NCBI GenBank assembly: GCA_964577935.1 | Contig: CAZOAJ010000005.1 | Location: 71,523 to 135,522, forward strand | From: JABDGV01 sp964577935 | Lineage (GTDB): Bacteria; Chlamydiota; Chlamydiia; Chlamydiales; FEN-1388 | Length of the DNA stretch: 64,000 nucleotides | Direction: 5' to 3' | Part shown: piece after piece, positions 1 to 8,000 of the stretch | How the letters are laid out: each line of letters begins with the position of its first letter | Position numbering within the stretch: position 1 is the first letter of the stretch | Notes under the pieces: model-generated | What the model saw: the letters and a program-made list of their open reading frames with translations, nothing else | What the model was told of the DNA's origin: nothing | Database searches by the model: none | Position numbers and translations under genes: made by a program

Positions 1-2
1 GA

Positions 3-1250
3 AACCTCTGCGTTGTCGGAGATGATGACCAATCAATATATTCGTGGCGTGGGGCGGATGTATCAAATATTCTTCAATTTCCTGCTGACACAGTGGTCAA
101 GCTCGAGCAGAACTTCAGATCTACGAATACAATTCTAAAAGCTGCGAACTCTGTTATTGGCAAAAACAACAAACGTTATAAAAAAGCGCTTTGGAGTAGT
201 GGTGGAGATGGGGATAAAATTGAGATTTTTTGTGCCCCTCATGAGGAAGCAGAAGCTGAAGGTGTGATTAGAAGAATTGTTGCAGCCAAAAAAAAGCATA
301 ATCTCGCATGGAAAGACTTTTGTATCCTCTATAGATCAAATATTCTGACAAAAGCGGTTGAGAATGCTTTATTGCGGGCACCTCTTATTACAAAAGGGGC
401 GGTTCAACAGCCTATTCCATATACGATGATTGGGCAGGATGATCTCTTTGATCATAAAGAAATGAGGGATATAGGGGCATATCTTCGTGTAGCATGTAAT
501 CGCGATGATGAAGCGGCTCTCATTCGGGTGATTAACTACCCACGTCGAAATGTAGGGGAGCAAACGATAGATCGTATCAGATCATATGCTCAAGAGAATA
601 ACGTATCTATGTGGGATGCTTTAGATCATGTTGGAGCACATAGTGAAGTATCTCAAAAAAGTCGGGAAGGTGTTTTAGAATTTCAGAAAACAGTTGAACA
701 GTTCAGAGGCGACCTTAGATCAGACGGTGCTGCATCGGCTGTAAGAAATCTGTTAAAGAGGAGCCGTATGTATCGAGCTCTTGAACATGAGATTGCATCT
801 GATTCTCTTAGAAAACGTGCTGAGGATAGGCTCCAAGGTTTTTTGGATGTGCTTTCATCCTATCCTCATATCGATTCGCATGAGTCTTTGCTTGATATTC
901 TTTCGCATATGCAAATTGATGCCTCAAATCCGAAATTTCAAAGTCAAGAAAGTGTTCAAGATGTAGTGACTCTCATGACAATTCATAGTTCAAAGGGGCT
1001 TGAATATCCTTATTGCTTTTTGATTGGCCTTGAAGATCACCTTATTCCTCACGAGCGAAGTATAGATGAGGCTCAAATCGAAGAGGAAAGGCGGTTGATG
1101 TATGTTGCTATAACACGCGCTAAGAAAAACCTGTGCATGAGTATGGCTGAGTCTCGGCGTCGCCTTGGTGGAGTAACGCCGAGTCGGCCTTCAAGATTTT
1201 TATTCGATATTCCTCAAGAGTGTCTGAACGCTACGATTTGGAACGGTTAA
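3..1250 (+). CDS. uvrD: UvrD/Rep-type DNA helicase, 3' part (5' end outside window)
   Basis: This is the C-terminal part of an SF1A 3'-5' DNA helicase that acts in repair and replication restart. The open frame runs to the left window edge. The first residues contain the GDDDQSIYSWRGAD block (motif III region), followed by VKLEQNFRST (motif IV). Motif V (VTLMTIHSSKGLEYP) and motif VI (EEERRLMYVAITRAKK) lie near the end. The Walker A and DEFQ motifs must be upstream of the window. The protein stops about 60 residues after motif VI, so it lacks the long C-terminal tail of E. coli UvrD; this shorter form resembles Rep/PcrA. Its 3' end overlaps the convergent thioredoxin-like gene by 20 bases. 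The helicase class is certain; UvrD versus Rep/PcrA is not. Confidence 0.93.
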   Translation, partial: NLCVVGDDDQSIYSWRGADVSNILQFPADTVVKLEQNFRSTNTILKAANSVIGKNNKRYKKALWSSGGDGDKIEIFCAPHEEAEAEGVIRRIVAAKKKHNLAWKDFCILYRSNILTKAVENALLRAPLITKGAVQQPIPYTMIGQDDLFDHKEMRDIGAYLRVACNRDDEAALIRVINYPRRNVGEQTIDRIRSYAQENNVSMWDALDHVGAHSEVSQKSREGVLEFQKTVEQFRGDLRSDGAASAVRNLLKRSRMYRALEHEIASDSLRKRAEDRLQGFLDVLSSYPHIDSHESLLDILSHMQIDASNPKFQSQESVQDVVTLMTIHSSKGLEYPYCFLIGLEDHLIPHERSIDEAQIEEERRLMYVAITRAKKNLCMSMAESRRRLGGVTPSRPSRFLFDIPQECLNATIWNG

Positions 1251-1872
1251 GTATATCTGTAAGCTGTCCTGAATGTACTTCAAGAGGGTTTTTTCCTCCG
1301 CCCATAGATGATGAGGGATAACCTAGCCTGCCAATTTCCTGTCCATCGGCATTAAGAATTAATATGGAAGGAACTCCCATGATACCGTATTTATCCATAA
1401 GATGTGTTTGTTCATCTGTTCTTTTTCTGTTGATATCATATTTAACAAAAATGAACTTGTCGTGGAATGAATCCCAAAAGGCTGGTTTATCATACACCTG
1501 ACGTTCTAGCTTTATGCACCAGGGGCACCAGTTTGTGCCTGTAAAGATCAGATAAATTGGTTTGTTTTGGGCTTTAGCTTGTTCTTTTGCGAGATCTAAG
1601 CTTGAAAGCCATTGCCCCTTCATGGTTTCTTTTGGAGGAGCTTGATTCACGTCTTGATTCGAGCCTTGGCTTGGCATTGCTTGAGCTTGCTGGGTCTCAG
1701 ACGGGCCTTGCTGGGGAGTGTTTTGCGTAGTGAGATTTGACGGAGCTTCTTCAGCCGCGAGATAATTTGCAGTACCTACTAACGAATTTTGATTCGTGGC
1801 TAATAATAAGAATAGAGCTGTGCATATGTTTCGAGTTTTTTTTAAACTCGTTTTTTTTATGCTTGTTTTCAT
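1231..1872 (-). CDS. exported thioredoxin-like protein (thiol:disulfide oxidoreductase)
   Basis: The 213-residue protein is a periplasmic thioredoxin-fold candidate. A basic N-terminus and a hydrophobic stretch (residues 15-30) form a signal peptide, followed by a Gln/Pro-rich linker (about 45-80). The thioredoxin domain has the active site W-C-P-W-C near residue 116 and the cis-proline segment GVPSILIL near 165. The opening PIYLIFTGTNWCPWC resembles the thioredoxin_7/DsbD-C-like group, and chlamydiae carry a similar thioredoxin disulfide isomerase. The start is supported by GAGGAGG about 9 bases upstream of ATG. The gene is divergent from the Tsr3-like gene and convergent with the helicase. 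The substrate is unknown; a role in envelope protein disulfides is inferred. Confidence 0.88.
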   Translation of the reverse strand: MKTSIKKTSLKKTRNICTALFLLLATNQNSLVGTANYLAAEEAPSNLTTQNTPQQGPSETQQAQAMPSQGSNQDVNQAPPKETMKGQWLSSLDLAKEQAKAQNKPIYLIFTGTNWCPWCIKLERQVYDKPAFWDSFHDKFIFVKYDINRKRTDEQTHLMDKYGIMGVPSILILNADGQEIGRLGYPSSSMGGGKNPLEVHSGQLTDILNRSKS

Positions 1873-1959
1873 TTGTTTCTTTCCTCCTCAAAGATGTTTC
1901 CCGCTCGATCTTTCTCGCTGGAGCAACAATTCGTGCTGGATCATCCTGTTAGCTCATGC

Positions 1960-1965
1960 TATACT
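1960..1965 (+). promoter_or_regulatory. extended -10 promoter element, possibly leaderless transcript
   Basis: TGCTATACT is an extended -10 element (TGn plus TATACT). It ends 6 bases before ATG 1972, so transcription would begin at about the start codon. The -35 match is poor (TGGATC). No Shine-Dalgarno lies before that ATG, which fits a leaderless mRNA. This is inference from sequence only. Confidence 0.35.
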
Positions 1966-1971
1966 TTTTGG

Positions 1972-2463
1972 ATGGTGAAAACAATTATTATTCGACACGT
2001 AAAAGAAAACAGAAAGAAGTGCAGTCTTACTCCGCTTGAAGCTCGAGAGGATTTTGAGTTTTATACGTATCCTTCTTGCGCACTTAATGCGAGTTCGTCC
2101 GGAGCGCAGAGTTTGGCGAATGTATCCTTAGATGGGGCTATTCTCCTGGATTTTGATGGGCCGCCTCTTTCTCTGGATGACAGAAATTGTTCATCGCTCC
2201 TTCTTCTGGATGGAACATGGCGCTATGCGCAAACAATGCGAAAGAATCTTCCTCAATTGAACTCGTGTTCAGTTCGAAGAATTCCTGATGGATTTGTAAC
2301 TGCATATCCAAGAAAGCAAACCGATTGTTCAGAACCCGATGCCGGGCTTGCGTCGATCGAAGCTCTCTATGTCGCCTACCATATTTTAGGGTGGGACGTG
2401 CGAGGAATGCTGGATTCTTATTATTGGCGTGATTTATTTTTGTTTAAAAATGATTTTAAATAA
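1972..2463 (+). CDS. Tsr3/DTW-like aminocarboxypropyltransferase family protein
   Basis: The 163-residue product begins MVKTIIIRHVKENRKKC. It contains LLLDGTWRYAQTMRKN near residue 80 and a late SIEALYVAYHIL helix, the pattern of the Tsr3/DTW (SPOUT-like) family. Members transfer the 3-amino-3-carboxypropyl group of S-adenosylmethionine to rRNA (Tsr3) or tRNA (DTW proteins). I chose the start at 1972 because homologous sequence begins there. The frame is open upstream to 1873, but those residues look like noise and overlap the promoter of the divergent thioredoxin-like gene. Whether the target is rRNA or tRNA cannot be told from sequence. Confidence 0.72.
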   Translation: MVKTIIIRHVKENRKKCSLTPLEAREDFEFYTYPSCALNASSSGAQSLANVSLDGAILLDFDGPPLSLDDRNCSSLLLLDGTWRYAQTMRKNLPQLNSCSVRRIPDGFVTAYPRKQTDCSEPDAGLASIEALYVAYHILGWDVRGMLDSYYWRDLFLFKNDFK

Positions 2464-2467
2464 TTTG

Positions 2468-2516
2468 TTGAAAAGTCATTAATTATTTGATATAATTCTC
2501 TCACACTTTATAAAGT
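2468..2516 (+). promoter_or_regulatory. strong sigma70/sigma66-type promoter with palindrome at +1
   Basis: TTGAAA (2468-2473), a 17-base spacer and a perfect TATAAT (2491-2496) precede the AGCS-glgA genes. The perfect 12-base palindrome ACTTTATAAAGT (2505-2516) lies just after the expected start of transcription, where a repressor could bind. The hexamers and palindrome are direct observation; operator function is inference. Confidence 0.65.
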
Positions 2517-2546
2517 TTTTCTTTATATATATCCTCGGGGGTTTCT

Positions 2547-3914
2547 TTGGATAGCTTATTCTCATTCCTTGATGTGCTTGAAAATGCGCTCTGGGGATAT
2601 ATTGGTTTTCCTCTTATTGTTTTAATCGGGGTCTATTTTACTTATGTGTCTCGTTTTGCACAGATACGTTCTTTCCCAAAGGTAGTCAAAACTTTTTGGT
2701 TTCTGCTTACACATAAGGATTCGGGACCTCATAAGGGAATTCACCCTCTTAAAGCTTTTTTTGCCTCAATTGGAGGAAGCGTTGGAGTAGGTAATATTGT
2801 CGCAATCACGAGTGCTGTCCAAATAGGGGGGCCTGGGGCTCTCTTCTGGATTTGGATGACGGCTATTGCTGGCTCATTGGTCAAGTATTCTGAAGTCTAC
2901 TTAGCTATGACAACTCGGTATGCCTGCCCAAAAGACGGGTTCTTAGGCGGTCCAATGTACGTACTGCAAAAAGCGTTCAAAGGATCAAAAGTTCCTGGGA
3001 TTATCTTTTCTGTTTTGATGTGTATTTACGGGGTCGAGATTTATCAATTTAGCGTTGTGAGTTCTACGCTATCTTCTGCTATCGGCTGCCCAAACATTGT
3101 AAGCGCTATTTGTTTTTTGATAATGGTCATTTACGCTGAAAGGGGTGGAATCAACCGGGTGGGGGCAATCTCATCATGGCTTATTCCAACATTTATTTTG
3201 ATATACCTGAGTATGGGGACATATTTCCTTTTTACTCATTCAGCGCAGCTACCCGCCATATTTTCAGATGTGTTTAAATATGCATTTGAACCTTGTGCAG
3301 CTCAAGGCGGCTTTGTTGGATCGACCCTTCTTTTGACGATTTCGCAAGGTCTTCGTAGAGGATGCTATAGTTCTGACATTGGGGTAGGATACGCTTCAAT
3401 TATTCACAGTGAAAGTTCTGTTGAAAAGCCTGCGCGGCAAGCTTCTCTTTTGATCTTTGAAGTCTTTTTAGATTCATTCGTTATATGCACGATGAGTGTT
3501 CTGTTAGTTCTTGTAACAGGAACTTGGAAGATGAACTTTGACGAGATTCACCTTGTTCAGGAATCTCTTGCGACTCAATTTCCTTTTGCTTCAATTTTTA
3601 TGCCATTTTTCCTGTTTTTGGTTGGGTACTCAACTATTATTGCCTATTTTTCTTCTGGAATGCTGTGTGCAAAATTTATTTCGCCAAGATATGGAAGAAA
3701 AGTCTACTACGTATATGCAGTCACAGCCCTTTTACTCTTTTCGCTCGTCCATTCAAGTCATGCAATTTGTGTGATGGCGCTTGTGCAATTTGGGCTTCTT
3801 ACGTTGAATGTACTTGGCATGTGGAAGTTGCGACATGAGATTTCATATGATATACCTGCTATTCCAAACGTCGCATCTGAGGAAAACACAGTAGAGTATC
3901 AACGTACAATATAA
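2547..3914 (+). CDS. alanine/glycine:cation symporter (AGCS family)
   Basis: The 455-residue multi-spanning membrane protein belongs to the AGCS family, which imports alanine or glycine with Na+ or H+. Family hallmarks are GGSVGVGNIV (about residue 76), GGPGALFWIWM (about 92) and LGGPMYVLQK, plus regularly spaced hydrophobic helices to the end. The start is TTG, preceded by a GGGGG-type ribosome binding site 5 bases upstream; no suitable in-frame ATG lies near. Seven bases separate its stop from glgA, so the two are probably co-transcribed from the promoter at 2468. The transporter would supply host amino acids. Substrate choice between Ala, Gly and D-Ala is not resolved by sequence. Confidence 0.9.
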   Translation: MDSLFSFLDVLENALWGYIGFPLIVLIGVYFTYVSRFAQIRSFPKVVKTFWFLLTHKDSGPHKGIHPLKAFFASIGGSVGVGNIVAITSAVQIGGPGALFWIWMTAIAGSLVKYSEVYLAMTTRYACPKDGFLGGPMYVLQKAFKGSKVPGIIFSVLMCIYGVEIYQFSVVSSTLSSAIGCPNIVSAICFLIMVIYAERGGINRVGAISSWLIPTFILIYLSMGTYFLFTHSAQLPAIFSDVFKYAFEPCAAQGGFVGSTLLLTISQGLRRGCYSSDIGVGYASIIHSESSVEKPARQASLLIFEVFLDSFVICTMSVLLVLVTGTWKMNFDEIHLVQESLATQFPFASIFMPFFLFLVGYSTIIAYFSSGMLCAKFISPRYGRKVYYVYAVTALLLFSLVHSSHAICVMALVQFGLLTLNVLGMWKLRHEISYDIPAIPNVASEENTVEYQRTI

Positions 3915-3921
3915 GCGAATT

Positions 3922-5376
3922 ATGCAAATCATTCATATTGCTTCCGAAATTGCCCCTCTAGCAAAAGTTGGGGGATTAGCAGATGTCCTTTTGGGCCTTT
4001 CGCGTCAGCAGAAAATGAAAGGGCATGAGAGCTTAGTTCTTCTTCCAAATTACTCTTGTATACACCGCGATAAACTTTCGCCTCTTCATCAAAAGACTCC
4101 ATTTGGAATTTGGTGGGGAGGGACTTTTTGGGGGGGAGAAGCTGAGAATTATGCTCTCTGCGATGATGTGCAAATTTGCCTTCTTCAATCGGATCATCCA
4201 AATAAATATTTTCGAAGAGAAAGTGTTTATGGCTTTTCAGACGATATCGAAAGGTTTGTTCATTTCGGAAGAGCCGCGCTTGATTACTTAGTCTTTCAAG
4301 GGATTCGTCCTGATGTTCTTCATCTGCATGATTGGCAGGCATCGATATGCGCGTGGCTTGCTCGTTCATATCCATTTGAAGAGCATTTTCGAAATACACG
4401 TATTGTTTTAACAATACATAACTTGGAATACCAAGGGCATTCACCACGACATGTTCTTGAGCTTGCAGGAGTCGATACAACCCATGTTGCCCAAAAAGGG
4501 TTGTTGACACCTCACGAACAATATCCAAATCTTCTTCGAGGCGCTATTTTATCCGCAGATCATGTGGTTCCTGTGTCTCCATCTTATGCTCGAGAAATCT
4601 GTTCTCCGGAGGGAGGCAAGGGACTTGATAAGGAGCTTGCTTCTCGAGGTGATAGAGTGTGTGGGATATTAAATGGTCTTGATTATACCTACTGGAATCC
4701 CGAAACGGACCCGCTCCTTATTGCTGATTACAGCTTGAAGAATGAAGATCTGCTTTTTGAAGCAAGGCTTCAGAATAAAAAAGGAATTAGAGATAGACTT
4801 GGTCTTGAGCACACAGACCAGCCCTTGGTCGTTTGTATAACTCGACTTGTTCCTCAAAAGGGGATTGAGCTTATCAAGCATGCCCTTCATGAGGCTTTTC
4901 GTCTCAAGTATCAAATGATTTTGATTGGATCGACGCATGAAGAAGGGACGCGTAAAGAATTTACGGCTCTTCAAGAATATTATTCTCAAGATCCTCATGT
5001 GCGGATAGTTCTTCTTCATGATGAACAATTAGCTCATCTTGCATTTGCTGCATCAGACATCACTTTGGTTCCTTCACTTTTTGAACCCTGTGGACTTACT
5101 CAATTAATAGCTTTAAGATATGGGTCTATTCCTCTTGTTCGTAAGACAGGAGGTCTTCAAGATACCGTCAAAGATATAAGTTCTGATCCGATACATGGAA
5201 ATGGATTTGTTTTTGAGCATGCCACAAAAGATGGTATTACATGGGCTTTAGAGCGTGCTGTACATATTTGGTATGACAGTCGACCGCTTTGGAATAGCCT
5301 TGTACTTCAAGCAATGAGGCTCAATTTCAGTTGGGAGAGACCTGAGGAGTTTTATGATGCCGTCTATCGTTCATAG
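3922..5376 (+). CDS. glgA: glycogen synthase (ADP-glucose), GlgA
   Basis: GlgA extends alpha-1,4-glucan chains using ADP-glucose (GT5 family, GT-B fold). The 484-residue length is normal. The N-terminal sugar-nucleotide loop APLAKVGGLADV carries K15, equivalent to the ADP-glucose-binding lysine of E. coli GlgA. The second Rossmann domain has CITRLVPQKGIEL (about 310) and PSLFEPCGLTQL (about 385) with the catalytic glutamate, then TGGLQDTV. It follows the AGCS gene by 7 bases. Chlamydiae make glycogen, and glgA next to a phosphatidyltransferase gene is also known from chlamydial genomes. No other glycogen gene is in the window. Confidence 0.97.
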   Translation: MQIIHIASEIAPLAKVGGLADVLLGLSRQQKMKGHESLVLLPNYSCIHRDKLSPLHQKTPFGIWWGGTFWGGEAENYALCDDVQICLLQSDHPNKYFRRESVYGFSDDIERFVHFGRAALDYLVFQGIRPDVLHLHDWQASICAWLARSYPFEEHFRNTRIVLTIHNLEYQGHSPRHVLELAGVDTTHVAQKGLLTPHEQYPNLLRGAILSADHVVPVSPSYAREICSPEGGKGLDKELASRGDRVCGILNGLDYTYWNPETDPLLIADYSLKNEDLLFEARLQNKKGIRDRLGLEHTDQPLVVCITRLVPQKGIELIKHALHEAFRLKYQMILIGSTHEEGTRKEFTALQEYYSQDPHVRIVLLHDEQLAHLAFAASDITLVPSLFEPCGLTQLIALRYGSIPLVRKTGGLQDTVKDISSDPIHGNGFVFEHATKDGITWALERAVHIWYDSRPLWNSLVLQAMRLNFSWERPEEFYDAVYRS

Positions 5377-5553
5377 CTGTGGCTCTATTTTTCGTGCCCT
5401 CTCCGGTTTTTGTTCTCTTTCCTGTTTTCTCTTCCCGTCAATCTTTGACTTAATGATAATTGTACAAATTGCCCATGTCAAATCAGTGTTATTAGGGGTA
5501 AGATCCCTGCTGATAAGGCTTGGAAGTCATCGTCCTTGAAAGGGGTTGTTTTT

Positions 5554-6270
5554 ATGGAGCCGCATTCAGCGCTGCGCGAGCAGATAGCAAAACATGTTGA
5601 TCGTAGCGTAGATCGGATAGTTCATCACCGTATTGGTGGACCAACTCTTTTGACCCTGGCGAATTTTACAACGATCATCCGGATTTTTATAAGTCCTGTA
5701 TTTCTCTTCGTCTACCTTGAGTATCAGGCTCTTGGAATTTCCATTACTACCCTTCCTTATATACTTCTTGGCTTGCTTGGTGCTCTTGAAATATCTGACC
5801 TGCTTGATGGTTATTTAGCTCGCAGATATGACCAGGTAACAGACCTAGGTAAAATTTTAGATCCAATGGCCGATAGTATTTCACGAATATCGATCTATTT
5901 AACCTTTACTCAGCCGCCAGTCCGCCTTCCACTCCTCCTCGTCTTTATATTTATTTACCGAGATTCCGTGATCAGTACTCTCAGGACAGTTTGCGCTTTA
6001 CGAGGAATTGCTTTGGGTGCGCGTCCAACAGGCAAGATTAAAGCTGTTGTACAAGCTATATGCGCGCTTTCTATAACCGCGCTTTTAATTCCCTACACAT
6101 CTGGCTCATTAAGCGAGCTAAATTTGCAAAAAATCAGTTTTGGCATCGCACTCCTTGCGGCGAGTTATTCGCTCTATTCTGGGTGTGAGTATGTCATCGC
6201 TAACAGAAAGTACGTTTACCAGGCCTTGAAAAAAAGGACCCGTAAATCCGTTATTGGCGATGAAGGTTAG
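5554..6270 (+). CDS. pgsA: CDP-alcohol phosphatidyltransferase, PgsA-like
   Basis: This 238-residue inner-membrane enzyme probably transfers phosphatidyl from CDP-diacylglycerol to glycerol-3-phosphate, the first committed step to phosphatidylglycerol. The full family motif D-x2-D-G-x2-A-R-x8-G-x3-D-x3-D is present (DLLDGYLAR, about residue 83, through GKILDPMAD) and several hydrophobic helices follow. ATG 5554 is chosen because GAAAGGGG lies about 9 bases upstream; an upstream TTG at 5536 would overlap that site. The 177 bases between glgA and this gene hold no recognisable gene. A pgsA next to glgA matches chlamydial gene order. Other CDP-alcohol substrates cannot be excluded. Confidence 0.88.
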   Translation: MEPHSALREQIAKHVDRSVDRIVHHRIGGPTLLTLANFTTIIRIFISPVFLFVYLEYQALGISITTLPYILLGLLGALEISDLLDGYLARRYDQVTDLGKILDPMADSISRISIYLTFTQPPVRLPLLLVFIFIYRDSVISTLRTVCALRGIALGARPTGKIKAVVQAICALSITALLIPYTSGSLSELNLQKISFGIALLAASYSLYSGCEYVIANRKYVYQALKKRTRKSVIGDEG

Positions 6271-6304
6271 ATGATTCTCTTCGGTTCCGATGGTTCACTC
6301 AGGT

Positions 6305-7879
6305 TCAAACTTGATTAAGTTCTATTGCCGAGGTAGCCTTAAGCTTTGCCAGTTCATCATTGTAGAGCTGAATCGTTTCCTCAAGTTTTGTTGAAACTAG
6401 ACGAAGCGCTGTTAAAGTTTTCTCTGCATCAAGGTCTGTTTGAGCTTTTTTAAGATCATCAACTTGCTGTTTCTGTGCTAATTTGGTAACTGAACTTGAG
6501 TGATGATCGTAGCTCTTCTGCGTTTCATCAAGCTGTTTTTGTATGTTTTTCAGCTGCTCGAGTCGCTCATTAATGATTTTTGTGGACTTATGGATGCTCT
6601 GTTTAATTGATGCAATTTCCTCATAATCGGTAATCTGATTAAGCTTGTCTTTTTGTTTTTCAAGAGCGTGAATTGCCTCAAAATTCTCTTTGATAATAGA
6701 GCATACAGCCCCTGTATTTCCTTCGAAATGAGAACATTCATAACTCGCTTTTTTGTTGCTTGAGTCTATAGATACTTTTATTTTTGCCTCATTCTCTACA
6801 AAGCTCTTCAAGTCATTTAGATCGGTTATGGCTTGATTTGCATCGTGAGTTGCTAAGTCGTTAATTGAAGGTGTAGCGCTAGCGAGTGATGCCGGTTCGT
6901 TATTTCTGAGTGATGCAAACCCAACTTTTCGGTCATTAATAAGTTTACAATGGATAGGGGATGCCCGAAACCTAGCTATCTTGTTTGTTTTTAAATAGGT
7001 TGGCTTATCGAGATTAATGTACGTTTGACCTGTTAAACTGAGCGCCCTATAGCTGACATGGTTAATGTTCCCAAGATATTTTAGGGTCGACATGTTGTTG
7101 AGCCCAGTCCATTCACTCATCTTGCCACGAAAACGCGCTCCAGCTCCGCCTATAAGACCTGCATCTCGATGGAAGGAGAGGTTTGTTACGTAGCTCTTTT
7201 TAGCCATCTCAGAAATACGAGCACGATCGTTATGTATAAAAGGGTCTTCAAGCTCCCTTCGAAAGCCTATAAGCGTTGCTCGAATCTTGTCTTGGAAGTC
7301 TGAAATCTCCCTTGATGTTCCATTGACTGGTATTTCGATGTTTGTAAAGAGATCTTTCTTGAAGCTGATCGTTCTAATTCCTCCCGTCTTTTCCCGAACA
7401 GTAATCAATACTTCAGTTGGAAGCTTTGCGCAGGGAACTGTGTCCTTAAGTCCAAAGAGTGAACTTTGTTTAAGATCATGGGATTCGACTTGAATGGGTC
7501 GCTTTTTTATTGGATCGCCTGCTTTTCGGTTTGCTCTTGGGTCGCTGGCCTCCCGTTTTTTTAGAACATCAACTTCATCATATAGAATCTTTGCTCCTGT
7601 TGCTCGATCAATCAGCTCCTCTTCGGGTTGTCCCTCTGCTGGGACCCCCTTGACCTGCACCTTAGAGATGTCAGCTGGATCAATACCTTCTTTTTCAAGA
7701 ATTGCATTGATTGCACCCATGAATGTTTTTTCCGCAAGCCCAAGCTCTTTAGCATAGTCCTCGGTAACAGGTCCAGAGAGAACCTCTTTAAGCGTTGTTG
7801 GAAGAGGAGTCGAGGAAGTTGCTAGTGGATCAGGTAAGGAAGGTGTCTGGTTCGAAACACTTAGGCTCATAACATCCAT
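6305..7879 (-). CDS. unrecognised 524-aa protein with C-terminal coiled coil
   Basis: I do not recognise a family. The N-terminal 50 residues are Ser/Thr/Pro-rich and polar, without a signal peptide, as in many type III secretion substrates. Residues about 55-330 look globular, with a Gly-rich segment GLIGGAGARFRGK near 240. The last 150 residues are Lys/Gln/Glu-rich heptads, predicted coiled coil. It lies 115 bases downstream of the Snf2-like gene on the same strand, so they could share a transcript. A Cys-x5-Arg stretch (HCKLINDRKVG, about residue 310) superficially resembles a phosphatase loop but lacks the usual context. A secreted effector is a possibility, not a claim. Confidence 0.75.
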   Translation of the reverse strand: MDVMSLSVSNQTPSLPDPLATSSTPLPTTLKEVLSGPVTEDYAKELGLAEKTFMGAINAILEKEGIDPADISKVQVKGVPAEGQPEEELIDRATGAKILYDEVDVLKKREASDPRANRKAGDPIKKRPIQVESHDLKQSSLFGLKDTVPCAKLPTEVLITVREKTGGIRTISFKKDLFTNIEIPVNGTSREISDFQDKIRATLIGFRRELEDPFIHNDRARISEMAKKSYVTNLSFHRDAGLIGGAGARFRGKMSEWTGLNNMSTLKYLGNINHVSYRALSLTGQTYINLDKPTYLKTNKIARFRASPIHCKLINDRKVGFASLRNNEPASLASATPSINDLATHDANQAITDLNDLKSFVENEAKIKVSIDSSNKKASYECSHFEGNTGAVCSIIKENFEAIHALEKQKDKLNQITDYEEIASIKQSIHKSTKIINERLEQLKNIQKQLDETQKSYDHHSSSVTKLAQKQQVDDLKKAQTDLDAEKTLTALRLVSTKLEETIQLYNDELAKLKATSAIELNQV

Positions 7880-7963
7880 CCGGTTCTAACTTTTCCTATG
7901 ATATCAAAAAAATAATAGATAATCAAAAGGAGGTAAAACTCGTGAGAGAGTAATTATCTCCCT

Positions 7964-8000
7964 CTTCTCTCTCTCTCTCAATCTATCTATTTATTTATCT
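7964..8000. repeat. simple-sequence tract (CT)n followed by (ATCT/ATTT)n
   Basis: A dinucleotide CT run (about 7966-7979) is followed by tetranucleotide-like ATCT/ATTT units up to the stop codon of the Snf2-like gene. A complementary GAGAGAG sits at 7953-7959, so RNA could fold here. The 115-base spacer also has a GGAGG on the + strand with no reading frame after it. Confidence 0.6.

Noticed and set aside
1873..1971. Upstream extension of the Tsr3-like gene (33 extra codons)
   Set aside because: The extra residues do not look like the family and the region carries the ribosome binding site and promoter of the divergent gene.
3929..4528. 199-codon frame antisense to glgA
   Set aside because: It is a shadow of a well-conserved gene and its translation has no recognisable features.
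6920..6970. Cys-x5-Arg (HCKLINDR) in the 524-aa protein as a second phosphatase site
   Set aside because: The loop lacks the K-D-R-T context and glycine/serine pattern, and no flanking phosphatase segments are visible; single C-x5-R matches occur by chance.
7928..7960. GGAGG followed by GTG on the + strand as a small gene
   Set aside because: The GTG frame stops after three codons (GTGAGAGAGTAA).
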